DNA of 64,000 bases from Microbacterium natoriense (GTDB taxonomy: Bacteria; Actinomycetota; Actinomycetes; Actinomycetales; Microbacteriaceae): contig NZ_JAUSXV010000001.1 of the NCBI RefSeq assembly GCF_030816295.1, positions 1 to 64,000 on the forward strand, given 5' to 3'. The translations under genes were made by a program, and so were the position numbers. Below, one piece after another: positions 1 to 11,345 of the stretch (positions are counted from its first letter, which is position 1; each line of letters starts with the position of its first letter). Under the pieces are notes generated by a model. The model had not been told where the DNA came from. It saw only the letters and a list, made by a program, of their open reading frames with translations, and ran no database searches.

Positions 1-9
1 TTTAAAAGA

Positions 10-126
10 AGTCCGGCGGTGTCCTACTCTCCCACAGGGTCCCCCCTGCAGTACCATCGGCGCTGTGAGGCTTAGCTTCCGGGTTCGGAATGTAACCGGG
101 CGTTTCCCTCACGCTATGGCCGCCGA
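10..126 (-). rRNA. rrf: 5S ribosomal RNA
   Basis: This is the last gene of the minus-strand rRNA operon. The reverse complement shows the canonical 5S core with CGAACCCGGAAG followed by TAAGCC, and terminal stems that pair (GGCGGCC near the 5' end, GCCGCC-type bases near the 3' end). Its length of about 117 nt is normal for actinobacteria. Ends are placed by pairing of the terminal stem and may be off by a few bases. It lies about 110 nt downstream of the 23S gene with no tRNA between. Confidence 0.95.
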
Positions 127-234
127 AACACTATTGATGTTTCAATCAAACCTATAGACAAATCATTGTTATCTGTAGGGTTCTCGACCGTACATCGAGA
201 ACCACTCAGTGGACGCGTAGCACCAACAAACGGT

Positions 235-5275
<5,041 letters not shown>

Positions 5276-5440
5276 AAAAAGAAATGCATACCCCACCGGG
5301 AAAACGGTGACGCAGCGAGTTTGAAACTGACCAAAGAGACAAATCATTGCTGACTTTATCCATTGCCAACCCCAGAAAAGAGGCTGGTCTTTGATCCAAA
5401 GGAATCTCACCCCACCGAAGTGGAGTCGAGGTTATTTGGC

Positions 5441-5472
5441 ATTTGACAAGTGCACGCTGTTGAGTTCTCAAG
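5441..5472 (-). promoter_or_regulatory. rRNA leader: boxA-type antitermination element
   Basis: On the minus strand this reads CTTGAGAACTCAACAGCGTG and then GCACTTGTCAAAT. It is the conserved leader motif found downstream of actinobacterial rrn promoters, and it shares TTGAGAACT..ACAG.G with the element in the 16S-23S spacer. It sits about 165 nt before the 16S 5' end, inside the primary transcript. The antitermination role is known for the family and inferred here. Confidence 0.7.
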
Positions 5473-5528
5473 GATCGGACGCTCCCCCGACCCAACCATC
5501 ACAGTCAGGCCCGAAGGGCAACTTCTCA

Positions 5529-5556
5529 ATCTTACCGAAGCGATCCGGCCTGTCAA
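5529..5556 (-). promoter_or_regulatory. Proximal rrn promoter (P2)
   Basis: The minus strand has a perfect -35 TTGACA at 5551-5556, a 16-base spacer and a -10 TAAGAT at 5529-5534 (TAnnAT form). It lies upstream of the antitermination leader and about 255 nt from the 16S 5' end. The distal candidate at 5625-5652 has the same spacer length and nearly the same -10, which supports both. Confidence 0.65.
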
Positions 5557-5624
5557 ATCGACACGCCGTAGGCTTCGAAGCTGATCATGTAACCAGGCGC
5601 TTACTGCGCCGAGGCAACTTGACT

Positions 5625-5652
5625 AGCTTATCCGTTTCGCGATCGAAGTCAA
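5625..5652 (-). promoter_or_regulatory. Distal rrn promoter (P1)
   Basis: The minus strand has a -35 TTGACT at 5647-5652, a 16-base spacer and a -10 TAAGCT at 5625-5630. It lies 96 bases upstream of the proximal promoter with the same geometry. Tandem rrn promoters are usual in actinobacteria. The same TAAGCT hexamer appears before the dehydrogenase operon at 8953-8958. Confidence 0.6.
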
Positions 5653-5915
5653 ATCGACTCGAACCGGATCCGGAAGCTCCACGTCAGACAGAAGTATGTC
5701 TGCGATCCGCTCCGAGGAGCTGATCTGGTGGAGGTGGTTCTCCGCTTGAGGGGGGTAAGGCTCTCGGCCTCTCCGCTTCCCTGTGGGGCGAACAAGTAAT
5801 AAGTTACGTGGATTCCGGGGATCGGGCAAATCAGGCCGGTCTGCCGGGCGTGTCGCAATCGGGGTGCCGAACTGGCGGCACCGCCGGATCAGAACGAACG
5901 GTGCCCGCAGGGACA

Positions 5916-5956
5916 GAAGAAGCCCCGTCCTAGCTGAGCTCGGACGGGGCTTCTTC
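5916..5956. terminator. Perfect 15-bp hairpin terminator, next to a tRNA-Ala 3' fragment
   Basis: GAAGAAGCCCCGTCC at 5916-5930 pairs perfectly with its complement at 5942-5956 across an 11-base loop. It is G+C rich with A-rich and T-rich outer ends, so it could act as an intrinsic terminator in either direction. It directly abuts the duplicated tRNA end at 5959-5976, the same arrangement as the terminator and tRNA at 6028-6092. Confidence 0.75.
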
Positions 5957-5958
5957 GT

Positions 5959-5976
5959 TCTGTGGACCTAAGGGGA
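5959..5976 (-). repeat. 18-bp partial copy of the tRNA-Ala 3' end
   Basis: TCTGTGGACCTAAGGGGA occurs here and again, identically, at 6075-6092, where it forms the 3' acceptor end and part of the T arm of tRNA-Ala. After the 18 bases the sequences diverge, so this is not a second tRNA. It could be the remnant of a deleted tandem tRNA or of an attachment site made by an element that integrated into the tRNA 3' end. Confidence 0.8.
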
Positions 5977-6027
5977 CTCCGCCGTCCTCGCTCCGCTGCG
6001 GCGGGCTCCCCGAATCACTCAGCCTGA

Positions 6028-6078
6028 CAGATACGAGAAAACCCCCCGGGCTTCGCGCGGGGGGTTTTCTCGTATCTG
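6028..6078. terminator. tRNA-Ala intrinsic terminator (20-bp stem)
   Basis: CAGATACGAGAAAACCCCCC at 6028-6047 pairs perfectly with the bases at 6059-6078 around an 11-base loop. Read from the tRNA on the minus strand it gives a GGGGGG-TTTT hairpin end, a strong intrinsic terminator. The stem ends at the base immediately before the mature tRNA 3' base. Confidence 0.85.
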
Positions 6079-6151
6079 TGGACCTAAGGGGATTCGAACC
6101 CCTGACCTCCTCGATGCGAACGAGGCGCGCTACCAACTGCGCCATAGGCCC
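6079..6151 (-). tRNA. tRNA-Ala (anticodon CGC)
   Basis: The minus strand folds as a 73-nt cloverleaf. The acceptor GGGCCTA pairs with TAGGTCC (one G-U), the D arm GCGC pairs with GCGC, the anticodon stem CCTCG/CGAGG encloses the loop TTCGCAT with anticodon CGC, and the T arm is AGGGG/CCCCT with TTCGAAT. The discriminator is A, and CCA is not encoded. The terminator hairpin directly follows, and an 18-bp copy of its 3' end lies 116 bases further downstream. An open frame through it (5930-6145) is spurious. Confidence 0.96.
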
Positions 6152-6192
6152 TTGAACTCGTCTACGTTATCACGCAGATCTCGGCGCTCGTG

Positions 6193-7050
6193 TCATCCGG
6201 CTGAGCGACGGGCGAGCAGCTCGCGGACGTGCGCCTCGATCTCGGCGTCATCGACGAAGCCCATCTTCGCGTACGGCGACGAGGCGGCGGGCGGCAGCTG
6301 TACCGGAGCGGGCGGCGCCATCTGCTCGGCGCGCTCTCGCAGTTCGGCCAGTCGAGCAGCCTTGCGACGTTCGGCCTGAGCATCGTGCTGCGCCATCGCC
6401 GCCTGCGCGCGCGACCCGCTCATCGACACGAGGGGTTCGGGAAGGGCACGAGGCGTCCAGGTCGCCGCCCCCTGGTCGTGGAGCGGCGGAGCTTCCCGGT
6501 GCACGGCGGGCTCGGCCTTCCGGGCATTCCGACGAGCGGCGCGCGCCGCCCTCGCAGCGACCGAAGACATCCGCTGCAGAAGGAAGGATGCGACTACGAC
6601 GGTCGCGCCCCCGAGCCACAGCAGCAGCGAGGCCTGCGTGGCGATGAGCTGCCAGGCGCCGAGACCGGCGACGACGAGACCGAGGAACAGGGCGATCGTG
6701 GCGGTGAGGCGAACCCGGCGACGGGCACGCGCCTGACGCACGACAGGATCAGCCTTCGTGGCTGCCAGTTGTTCGCGCAGAAGCACGAGCTCGGCGGCCT
6801 CCTTCTCCGACTGCAGCCGCTTGGCGAGCTTCTGCTGCGCGAGCGCTGTCCGTGCGGTCAGCTCGAGGCGGACCTCCCCTGGCGTCTCACTCGTTTCGGC
6901 GAGCACGCGCAGAGCCTGATTCAGACGGACGGCGTTGCGTTCGGCGGCGTCGTACTGGAAGCGCCCGCGCCACGACGGCAGCAGGTACAGCATCCACAGG
7001 AGCACAGCGACGAGGACGATCACGCCCCCGCTCAGCACCGGCCCATCCAT
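6193..7050 (-). CDS. SepX/GlpR-like divisome membrane protein (putative)
   Basis: This 285-aa protein has one N-terminal membrane segment (about residues 6-27, ending LLPSWRGR). A charged, coiled-coil-prone stretch follows at 60-105, then a basic RARRRVR patch, two further membrane segments (about 113-135 and 140-160) and an Ala/Arg/Pro-rich cytoplasmic tail. This order, and the N-terminal W..YL.P.W.R pattern followed by an R..A.RVL segment, resembles actinobacterial SepX/GlpR proteins of the cell division machinery. That assignment is by architecture only. The ATG at 7050 is chosen because it starts just before the first membrane segment and has TACCGT seven bases upstream; the open frame continues to 7581 but overlaps the dehydrogenase antisense. 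Confidence 0.6.
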   Translation of the reverse strand: MDGPVLSGGVIVLVAVLLWMLYLLPSWRGRFQYDAAERNAVRLNQALRVLAETSETPGEVRLELTARTALAQQKLAKRLQSEKEAAELVLLREQLAATKADPVVRQARARRRVRLTATIALFLGLVVAGLGAWQLIATQASLLLWLGGATVVVASFLLQRMSSVAARAARAARRNARKAEPAVHREAPPLHDQGAATWTPRALPEPLVSMSGSRAQAAMAQHDAQAERRKAARLAELRERAEQMAPPAPVQLPPAASSPYAKMGFVDDAEIEAHVRELLARRSAG

Positions 7051-7214
7051 ATCGACAACGGTAAGGGAACAGCGCGCCCACGGCGGACGGTGTCGACGCG
7101 TGTCGCGATCGGATCGCAGACAGTTCGGGGCCGACATCCCCCGGGACCCGATCGGATGACGGCATCCGATCGCTCCTGAGGCGTGTCGGCCCCGATGCGG
7201 CGTCGTGCGGGACG

Positions 7215-8048
7215 TCAGTCCAGGAAGATGTCCGGGAAGAGCCGGTCGTCCGGGGTGCCGGGGATCGCGGCGTACCTCGAGAAGTCGGTCACGCCGTCGG
7301 CCTCGAGGACGTCTTCGACGATGAGCGTCTGGCCGGTGTACTCGGCGGCGGGCTTGGTGAGCACGGCGTACGCGGCATCCGCATAGATCTCCGGTATGCG
7401 GCTCGCAGCCATCACCTTGTCTCCGCCGAGCAGATTCTGCACGGCGGCCGTCGCGATCGTCGTGCGGGGCCACAGGGTGTTCGCGGCGATCCCGTCGCGG
7501 GCGAACTCCGCGGCGAGGCCGAGCGTGACCATCGTCATCCCGAACTTGGCGAGCGTGTACCCGGTGTGTGCGCCGAGCCACTTCGGAGTCGGGTTCAGGG
7601 GCGGGGAGAGCGACAGGATGTGCGGGTTCGCCGCGTCCTTTAGGATCGGCACCGCCGCGCGCGACAGCATGAACGTGCCGCGGACGTTGACGTCCTGCAT
7701 CAGGTCGTACTTCTTCGGGTTCAGATCGAGCGAGCGCGACAGGTCGATCACACTGGCGTTGTTGATGACGATGTCGATGCCGCCGAACTCGCCGTGCGCC
7801 TTCAGCACCGCTTCGGTGATGTCGTCGTCGTCACGCACGTCACCCACGATCGGCAGCGCCTGACCGCCGGCCGCGCGGATCTGCTCGGCCGCGGTGTGGA
7901 TCGTGCCCTCGAGCTTCGGATGCGGAGTGTCGGTCTTCGCGAGCATCGCGATGTTCGCGCCGTCGCGCGCGGCCCGAAGGGCGATCGCGAGGCCGATGCC
8001 GCGGCTGCCGCCGGACATCAGGATGGTCTTGCCTGCCAGTGTGCTCAT
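7215..8048 (-). CDS. SDR family oxidoreductase, HSDL2-like
   Basis: A 277-aa NAD(P)-dependent short-chain dehydrogenase. The nucleotide-binding Gly motif GGSRGIG is near residue 13, the NNAS segment follows the fourth strand, and the catalytic YTLAK lies near residue 165, with the LSLSPP serine region before it. The PKW.G.HTGYTLAK pattern is typical of the hydroxysteroid dehydrogenase-like 2 group, whose substrate is not settled. A clear AGGAGA ribosome site precedes the ATG at 8048. It follows the next dehydrogenase by 89 bases on the same strand, so the two probably form an operon reading from 8899 downward. Substrate is unknown; a role in fatty-acid or ketone metabolism is only suggested by the partner. 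Confidence 0.85.
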   Translation of the reverse strand: MSTLAGKTILMSGGSRGIGLAIALRAARDGANIAMLAKTDTPHPKLEGTIHTAAEQIRAAGGQALPIVGDVRDDDDITEAVLKAHGEFGGIDIVINNASVIDLSRSLDLNPKKYDLMQDVNVRGTFMLSRAAVPILKDAANPHILSLSPPLNPTPKWLGAHTGYTLAKFGMTMVTLGLAAEFARDGIAANTLWPRTTIATAAVQNLLGGDKVMAASRIPEIYADAAYAVLTKPAAEYTGQTLIVEDVLEADGVTDFSRYAAIPGTPDDRLFPDIFLD

Positions 8049-8137
8049 GGTTTCTCCTGGTCTGTGCTCGTTCCCGTCGCAGAAGATCCCGGAAAGCCGG
8101 CTGGAAAGCGGGCGTTCTCGCGACGGGAGGGGTCGTC

Positions 8138-8899
8138 TTACTTCGGTGCCATGCGGATCGCACCGTCGAGGCGGATGGTCTCGCCGTTCAAGTACGAGTT
8201 CTCGATGATCTGCTGCGCGAGTGCGGCGTATTCGTCGGGGCGACCGAGGCGGGAGGGGAAAGGCACCTGCTGGCCGAGCGAGTCCTGAGCGGCCTGCGGC
8301 AGGCCCATCAGCATCGGCGTCTCCATGATTCCGGGCGCGATCGTGCAGACCCGGATGCCGTGGCGCGCGAGTTCACGTGCCACGGGAAGAGTCATGGCGT
8401 GCACGCCGCCCTTCGACGCAGAGTAGGCGGGCTGCCCGATCTGTCCGTCGAACGCCGCCACGCTGGCGGTGTTGATGATCACCCCCCGTTCGCCGGATTC
8501 GGTGGGGTCGTTCTTCGCGATCACGGCGGAGGCCTGCGACAGCACGTTGAACGTGCCGACGAGGTTGATGCGGACGATCCGCTCGAAGTCGGCGAGCACG
8601 GCGGGGTTGCCCTCGCGATCGAGCACCTTGGCCGGCGGGGCGATGCCCGCGCAGTTGACGACCACACGCAGCGGGGCCGCGGCCTGTGCAGCGGCGACCG
8701 CAGCATGCACTTCGTCGACGCTGGTCACGTCTGCGGCGACGAACTGCCCGCCGAGCTCCTCGGCGAGCTCGGCGCCCTTCGACGAGGGCAGGTCGATGAT
8801 CGTGACGTGGCCGCCGGCCGCCGAGATGCACCGGGCTGTGGCCAATCCGAGCCCGGAGGCGCCGCCTGTGATGAGCGCGCCGAGACCTGTGATCTGCAT
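8138..8899 (-). CDS. SDR family 3-hydroxyacyl-CoA dehydrogenase (type II)-like
   Basis: A 253-aa short-chain dehydrogenase with the Gly motif TGGASGLG near residue 11, a DLP turn at the end of strand 2 that favours NAD, NCAG, and catalytic YSASKGG near residue 165. The overall pattern (FDGQIGQPAYSASKGG, then PGIMETPM and LGRP.E) matches 17-beta-HSD10 / type II 3-hydroxyacyl-CoA dehydrogenases, which oxidise 3-hydroxyacyl-CoA in beta-oxidation and branched-chain catabolism. The start has an AAGGAG ribosome site. It is first in a two-gene operon; a promoter (TAAGCT at 8953) and an inverted repeat at 8939-8953 lie upstream. Confidence 0.85.
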   Translation of the reverse strand: MQITGLGALITGGASGLGLATARCISAAGGHVTIIDLPSSKGAELAEELGGQFVAADVTSVDEVHAAVAAAQAAAPLRVVVNCAGIAPPAKVLDREGNPAVLADFERIVRINLVGTFNVLSQASAVIAKNDPTESGERGVIINTASVAAFDGQIGQPAYSASKGGVHAMTLPVARELARHGIRVCTIAPGIMETPMLMGLPQAAQDSLGQQVPFPSRLGRPDEYAALAQQIIENSYLNGETIRLDGAIRMAPK

Positions 8900-8938
8900 T
8901 CTCGTTCTCCTTCGAACCTCGTCGTGTGATCGACCGCG

Positions 8939-8953
8939 TGAGACGCAGTCTCA
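8939..8953. promoter_or_regulatory. Candidate operator of the dehydrogenase operon
   Basis: TGAGAC-GCA-GTCTCA is a perfect 6+3+6 inverted repeat. It lies about 40 bases before the dehydrogenase start and touches a minus-strand -10 candidate TAAGCT at 8953-8958, so it would cover the transcription start. TetR-type repressors of lipid catabolism use sites of this kind, but no such regulator is in the window. Confidence 0.5.
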
Positions 8954-9072
8954 GCTTACGTGGTTCTTGGGTCCACGAGAATCTCAGTGGGGACCCGCCG
9001 GAGACGACAGTGCGGGCGCCGCGGATGCTCTATGGAATCCGCCGCGCCCGCGTACCCGCGAAGCCAGAGCGC

Positions 9073-9300
9073 TCAGTACGGGACCTGACTGACGTGGAGG
9101 TTGAAGGTGATGCCCATCCACGACCCCGAGTAGTAGTTCTGCGAGCCGTTGCTGTACTTGAAGCAGCCGGTGCCGCACGACCCCTGATATACGTAGCTGT
9201 TGCCCGCGGCGCTCGCAGATCCAGCCGAGCCCAGGAGGATCGCCGCAGCGACCCCGATGACCGCAGCGGAGCTGGCGGCCTTGCGTGTGATCGTCCTCAT
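9073..9300 (-). CDS. Small secreted peptide with a two-cysteine motif
   Basis: A 75-aa product with a clear Sec signal peptide: MRTITRKAAS, then an Ala/Val/Leu core, then a GSASAAG cleavage region near residue 32. The mature part is about 44 residues, rich in Gly, Ser, Tyr and Asn, with CGTGC as its only cysteines, able to form a tight disulfide. An AAGG ribosome site precedes the ATG at 9300. It stands alone, with no immunity, protease or transporter gene beside it. I do not recognise the family; a bacteriocin-like or surface peptide are possibilities, neither demonstrated. Confidence 0.7.
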   Translation of the reverse strand: MRTITRKAASSAAVIGVAAAILLGSAGSASAAGNSYVYQGSCGTGCFKYSNGSQNYYSGSWMGITFNLHVSQVPY

Positions 9301-9458
9301 CTTCTTCGTCGCCTTTCGAACGTGGAACGCCGGATGCGGCGAAGCGCCGCTCGGCGCTTCTCATGATGCCGACTGCCAGGCGGCTCAGCATCCGTGAAAA
9401 TACCTGTTCCCCGCCTCGCCTCGCCCCTTTGCCCTCGCTCCCGTAGTTTGCTGATCTC

Positions 9459-9824
9459 ATGGAGCTGCGGCGCAGAAGAGCGTACGATCCCGCCTCGATC
9501 GACGACGGGTTCCGTGTTCTCGTCGACCGGCTCTGGCCTCGCGGCGTCTCCAAGGAGCGCGCCGCGATCGACCTATGGGCGAAGGAGACCGCCCCGTCCG
9601 CGGAACTGCGACACGAGTGGCACGCGGCTCCCGCCAGCGAGTGGGGCGTCTTCGCCGAGCGCTACCGCGCGCAGCTCGCTGGAGAGTCGGCCGACGCGCT
9701 TCAGGAGCTGGCCGGCCTGCTGCGACAGCATCCGGTCGTCACCTTGGTCTATGCGGCGCACGATCCTGTGCACAACCACGCCGTCGTGCTGGAAGAGGCC
9801 CTGCGGAAGCTGCAGGACGCGTGA
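9459..9824 (+). CDS. DUF488 family protein (YeaO-like)
   Basis: A 121-aa protein of the DUF488 family, recognised by the VLVDRLWPRGVSKE segment near residue 20, LRHEW in the middle, and the LVYAAHDP.HNHA.VL ending. The family is widespread and uncharacterised. Its stop overlaps the GTG start of the next gene by four bases, so the two are translationally coupled. A weak TAGTTT lies nine bases upstream of the ATG with no good ribosome site. Confidence 0.85.
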   Translation: MELRRRRAYDPASIDDGFRVLVDRLWPRGVSKERAAIDLWAKETAPSAELRHEWHAAPASEWGVFAERYRAQLAGESADALQELAGLLRQHPVVTLVYAAHDPVHNHAVVLEEALRKLQDA

Positions 9825-10546
9825 GCTTCCCCGCTCCGGACATCGCCGTGCCCGAACGCGTCCGCGAGCTCGCCCGAGGCGCCGCGCTGACGCCGGTCTG
9901 GCTCAACAACATCGGCGGGCTGACGTTCCGCACCGACGACGGCCGCTACATCAAGTGGGGTCCGCACGATCTCGAGGCGAACATGCGCGACGAGGCCGAG
10001 CGCATGCGCTGGGCGTCGCGATGGATCGCGGTTCCCGAGGTGCTCGACCAGGGCCAGGATGCCCACCAGGAGTGGCTGGTCACGATCGCGCTCCGGGGAC
10101 GCAGCGCCGCGGATCCGCGCTGGCACGACGACCCCGAGCGCGCGGTCCGCGCGGTGGGCGAGGGATTGCGGATGCTGCATGATGCCCTGCCCGTCGACGA
10201 GTGCCCGTGGGAGTGGAGCGTCGGTTCGCGCACCGCGGGAGCTGCCGAACGCGGCACGATCGTGCCCGTCGATCTGCGGGATGCGCCCCCGGTCGACCGC
10301 CTCGTGGTGTGCCACGGCGACGCGTGCCTGCCGAACACGCTGCTCACCGACGACGGCGTCGTCGCAGGCCATGTCGATCTGGCCGCCCTCGGCGTCGCCG
10401 ACCGCTGGGCCGACATCGCCGTCGCCTCGATGAGCACGGAATGGAATCTGGGCGACGGATGGCAGGACACGCTGATCGACGCCTACGGCATCGCCCCCGA
10501 TCGCGAGCGCCTCGACTACTACCGGCGGCTCTGGAACGAGACCTGA
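9821..10546 (+). CDS. APH(3')-like aminoglycoside/small-molecule phosphotransferase
   Basis: A 241-aa kinase-like phosphotransferase. The catalytic loop VCHGDACLPN (His at about residue 165) and the metal-binding VDLAALGVADRWADIA that follows are those of the APH(3') group, and an N-terminal TPVWL and YIKWG segment would carry the ATP-binding lysine. The length is slightly shorter than the roughly 265 aa of acquired APH(3') enzymes. The GTG at 9821 overlaps the upstream TGA (GTGA) and excludes a longer out-of-context start. Chromosomal homologues exist in many soil actinobacteria; resistance is not implied without a test, and the substrate could be another hydroxylated metabolite. Confidence 0.82.
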   Translation: MSFPAPDIAVPERVRELARGAALTPVWLNNIGGLTFRTDDGRYIKWGPHDLEANMRDEAERMRWASRWIAVPEVLDQGQDAHQEWLVTIALRGRSAADPRWHDDPERAVRAVGEGLRMLHDALPVDECPWEWSVGSRTAGAAERGTIVPVDLRDAPPVDRLVVCHGDACLPNTLLTDDGVVAGHVDLAALGVADRWADIAVASMSTEWNLGDGWQDTLIDAYGIAPDRERLDYYRRLWNET

Positions 10547-10547
10547 C

Positions 10548-11345
10548 TCAGGCGCTCCCTCCGAGCACGAAGTTCCACGCGCCGGTCGCGACGGCCGCCC
10601 AGATCGCGATCGCAGGAATCACGCCTGCGATGAGGACAAGCACGGTGTCGCGCCAGGTCCACACCGATTCGCGCGCCCACGAGCGCGCGCCCGAGCCGCC
10701 GAAGCCACGTGCCTCCATGGCCGTGGCGAGCGACGATCCGCGTCGGATCGCCAGCACGAACAGCGCGAACGCCATGCCGAGGGTGCGGCGGATCCGACCC
10801 TGATCCGCGACCCCGCGGGCCCGACGGGCGAGCGCGAGAGCCCTCCAGTCCTCGGCGAGCAGGCCCAGCATCCGCATTCCGGCGAGCGCGCCGATCACGA
10901 AGCGAGCCGGCAGCCGCAGTCGCTGCGCCAGATCGTCGGCCAGATCGGTGGGGTCGACTGTGACGAAGAGCACGACCGACGGCAGCCCGATCGCGAGGAC
11001 GCGCACGGCGGTCGCCGCCGCAAGCGAGAGCGACCCGTCGCTGACCCTGATCAGCAGCCATTCGAAGTGCACGGCGCCGCTCGTCGAGCCGTACAGAGCG
11101 ATCGTGACGGCGCTCAGCGGAGCCGCGATCCACAGCACCGCGGTGCGGGTCCAGAACTCACGGGCGCCGAGACCCGCGAGCAGCAGCAGCGGGATCTCGA
11201 GGACGAGCGCGACGGATGCCGACACCACGTCGATCGACACGATCAGCGGCACGGCGATCAGCAGAGCGGCGGCGAGCTTGGCGAGCGCCGATCGCGGCGC
11301 GATCGGGCCGCGGCGCTCGATGCGCGCAGTGAGGGGATCGATCAC
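10548..11345 (-). CDS. ykoC: ECF transporter transmembrane (T) component, YkoC type
   Basis: A 265-aa CbiQ-family membrane protein with six or so hydrophobic segments and the two short cytoplasmic coupling motifs ARRARG (near residue 175) and AMEARGFG (near 212), which contact the ATPase. It is the last gene of the riboswitch-controlled operon ykoE-ykoD-ykoC, and its start overlaps the ATPase stop by four bases. With its partners it forms an energy-coupling-factor importer for a thiamine precursor, most likely hydroxymethylpyrimidine, the substrate assigned to YkoEDC systems. Confidence 0.88.
   Translation of the reverse strand: MIDPLTARIERRGPIAPRSALAKLAAALLIAVPLIVSIDVVSASVALVLEIPLLLLAGLGAREFWTRTAVLWIAAPLSAVTIALYGSTSGAVHFEWLLIRVSDGSLSLAAATAVRVLAIGLPSVVLFVTVDPTDLADDLAQRLRLPARFVIGALAGMRMLGLLAEDWRALALARRARGVADQGRIRRTLGMAFALFVLAIRRGSSLATAMEARGFGGSGARSWARESVWTWRDTVLVLIAGVIPAIAIWAAVATGAWNFVLGGSA

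Larger units (their letters stand above)
5276..5915 (-). promoter_or_regulatory. rRNA operon promoter and leader region (no protein gene seen)
   Basis: This 640-base stretch between the 16S gene and the tRNA region holds no convincing protein gene. It contains two tandem minus-strand promoter candidates with identical geometry, at 5625-5652 and 5529-5556, followed by the antitermination leader at 5441-5472. The part between about 5660 and 5915 shows a small hairpin around GGTGCC/GGCACC near 5855-5876, but nothing else I can name. Confidence 0.75.

Noticed and set aside
5930..6145. A 71-codon minus-strand frame beginning MAQLVARLV
   Set aside because: It is a translation of the tRNA-Ala gene and the adjoining terminators.
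7051..7581. N-terminal extension of the SepX-like frame to 462 codons
   Set aside because: The extra part is antisense to the dehydrogenase gene and Arg-rich; the shorter start precedes a membrane segment and has a -10 hexamer.
9073..9300. Secreted peptide as a lactococcin-972-type bacteriocin
   Set aside because: Length and signal peptide are similar, but the mature sequence lacks the family pattern and no immunity/ABC genes follow.
9821..10546. Phosphotransferase as an acquired antibiotic-resistance gene
   Set aside because: Base composition matches neighbours, there is no mobile element, and it is coupled to a housekeeping-like DUF488 gene; it looks native.
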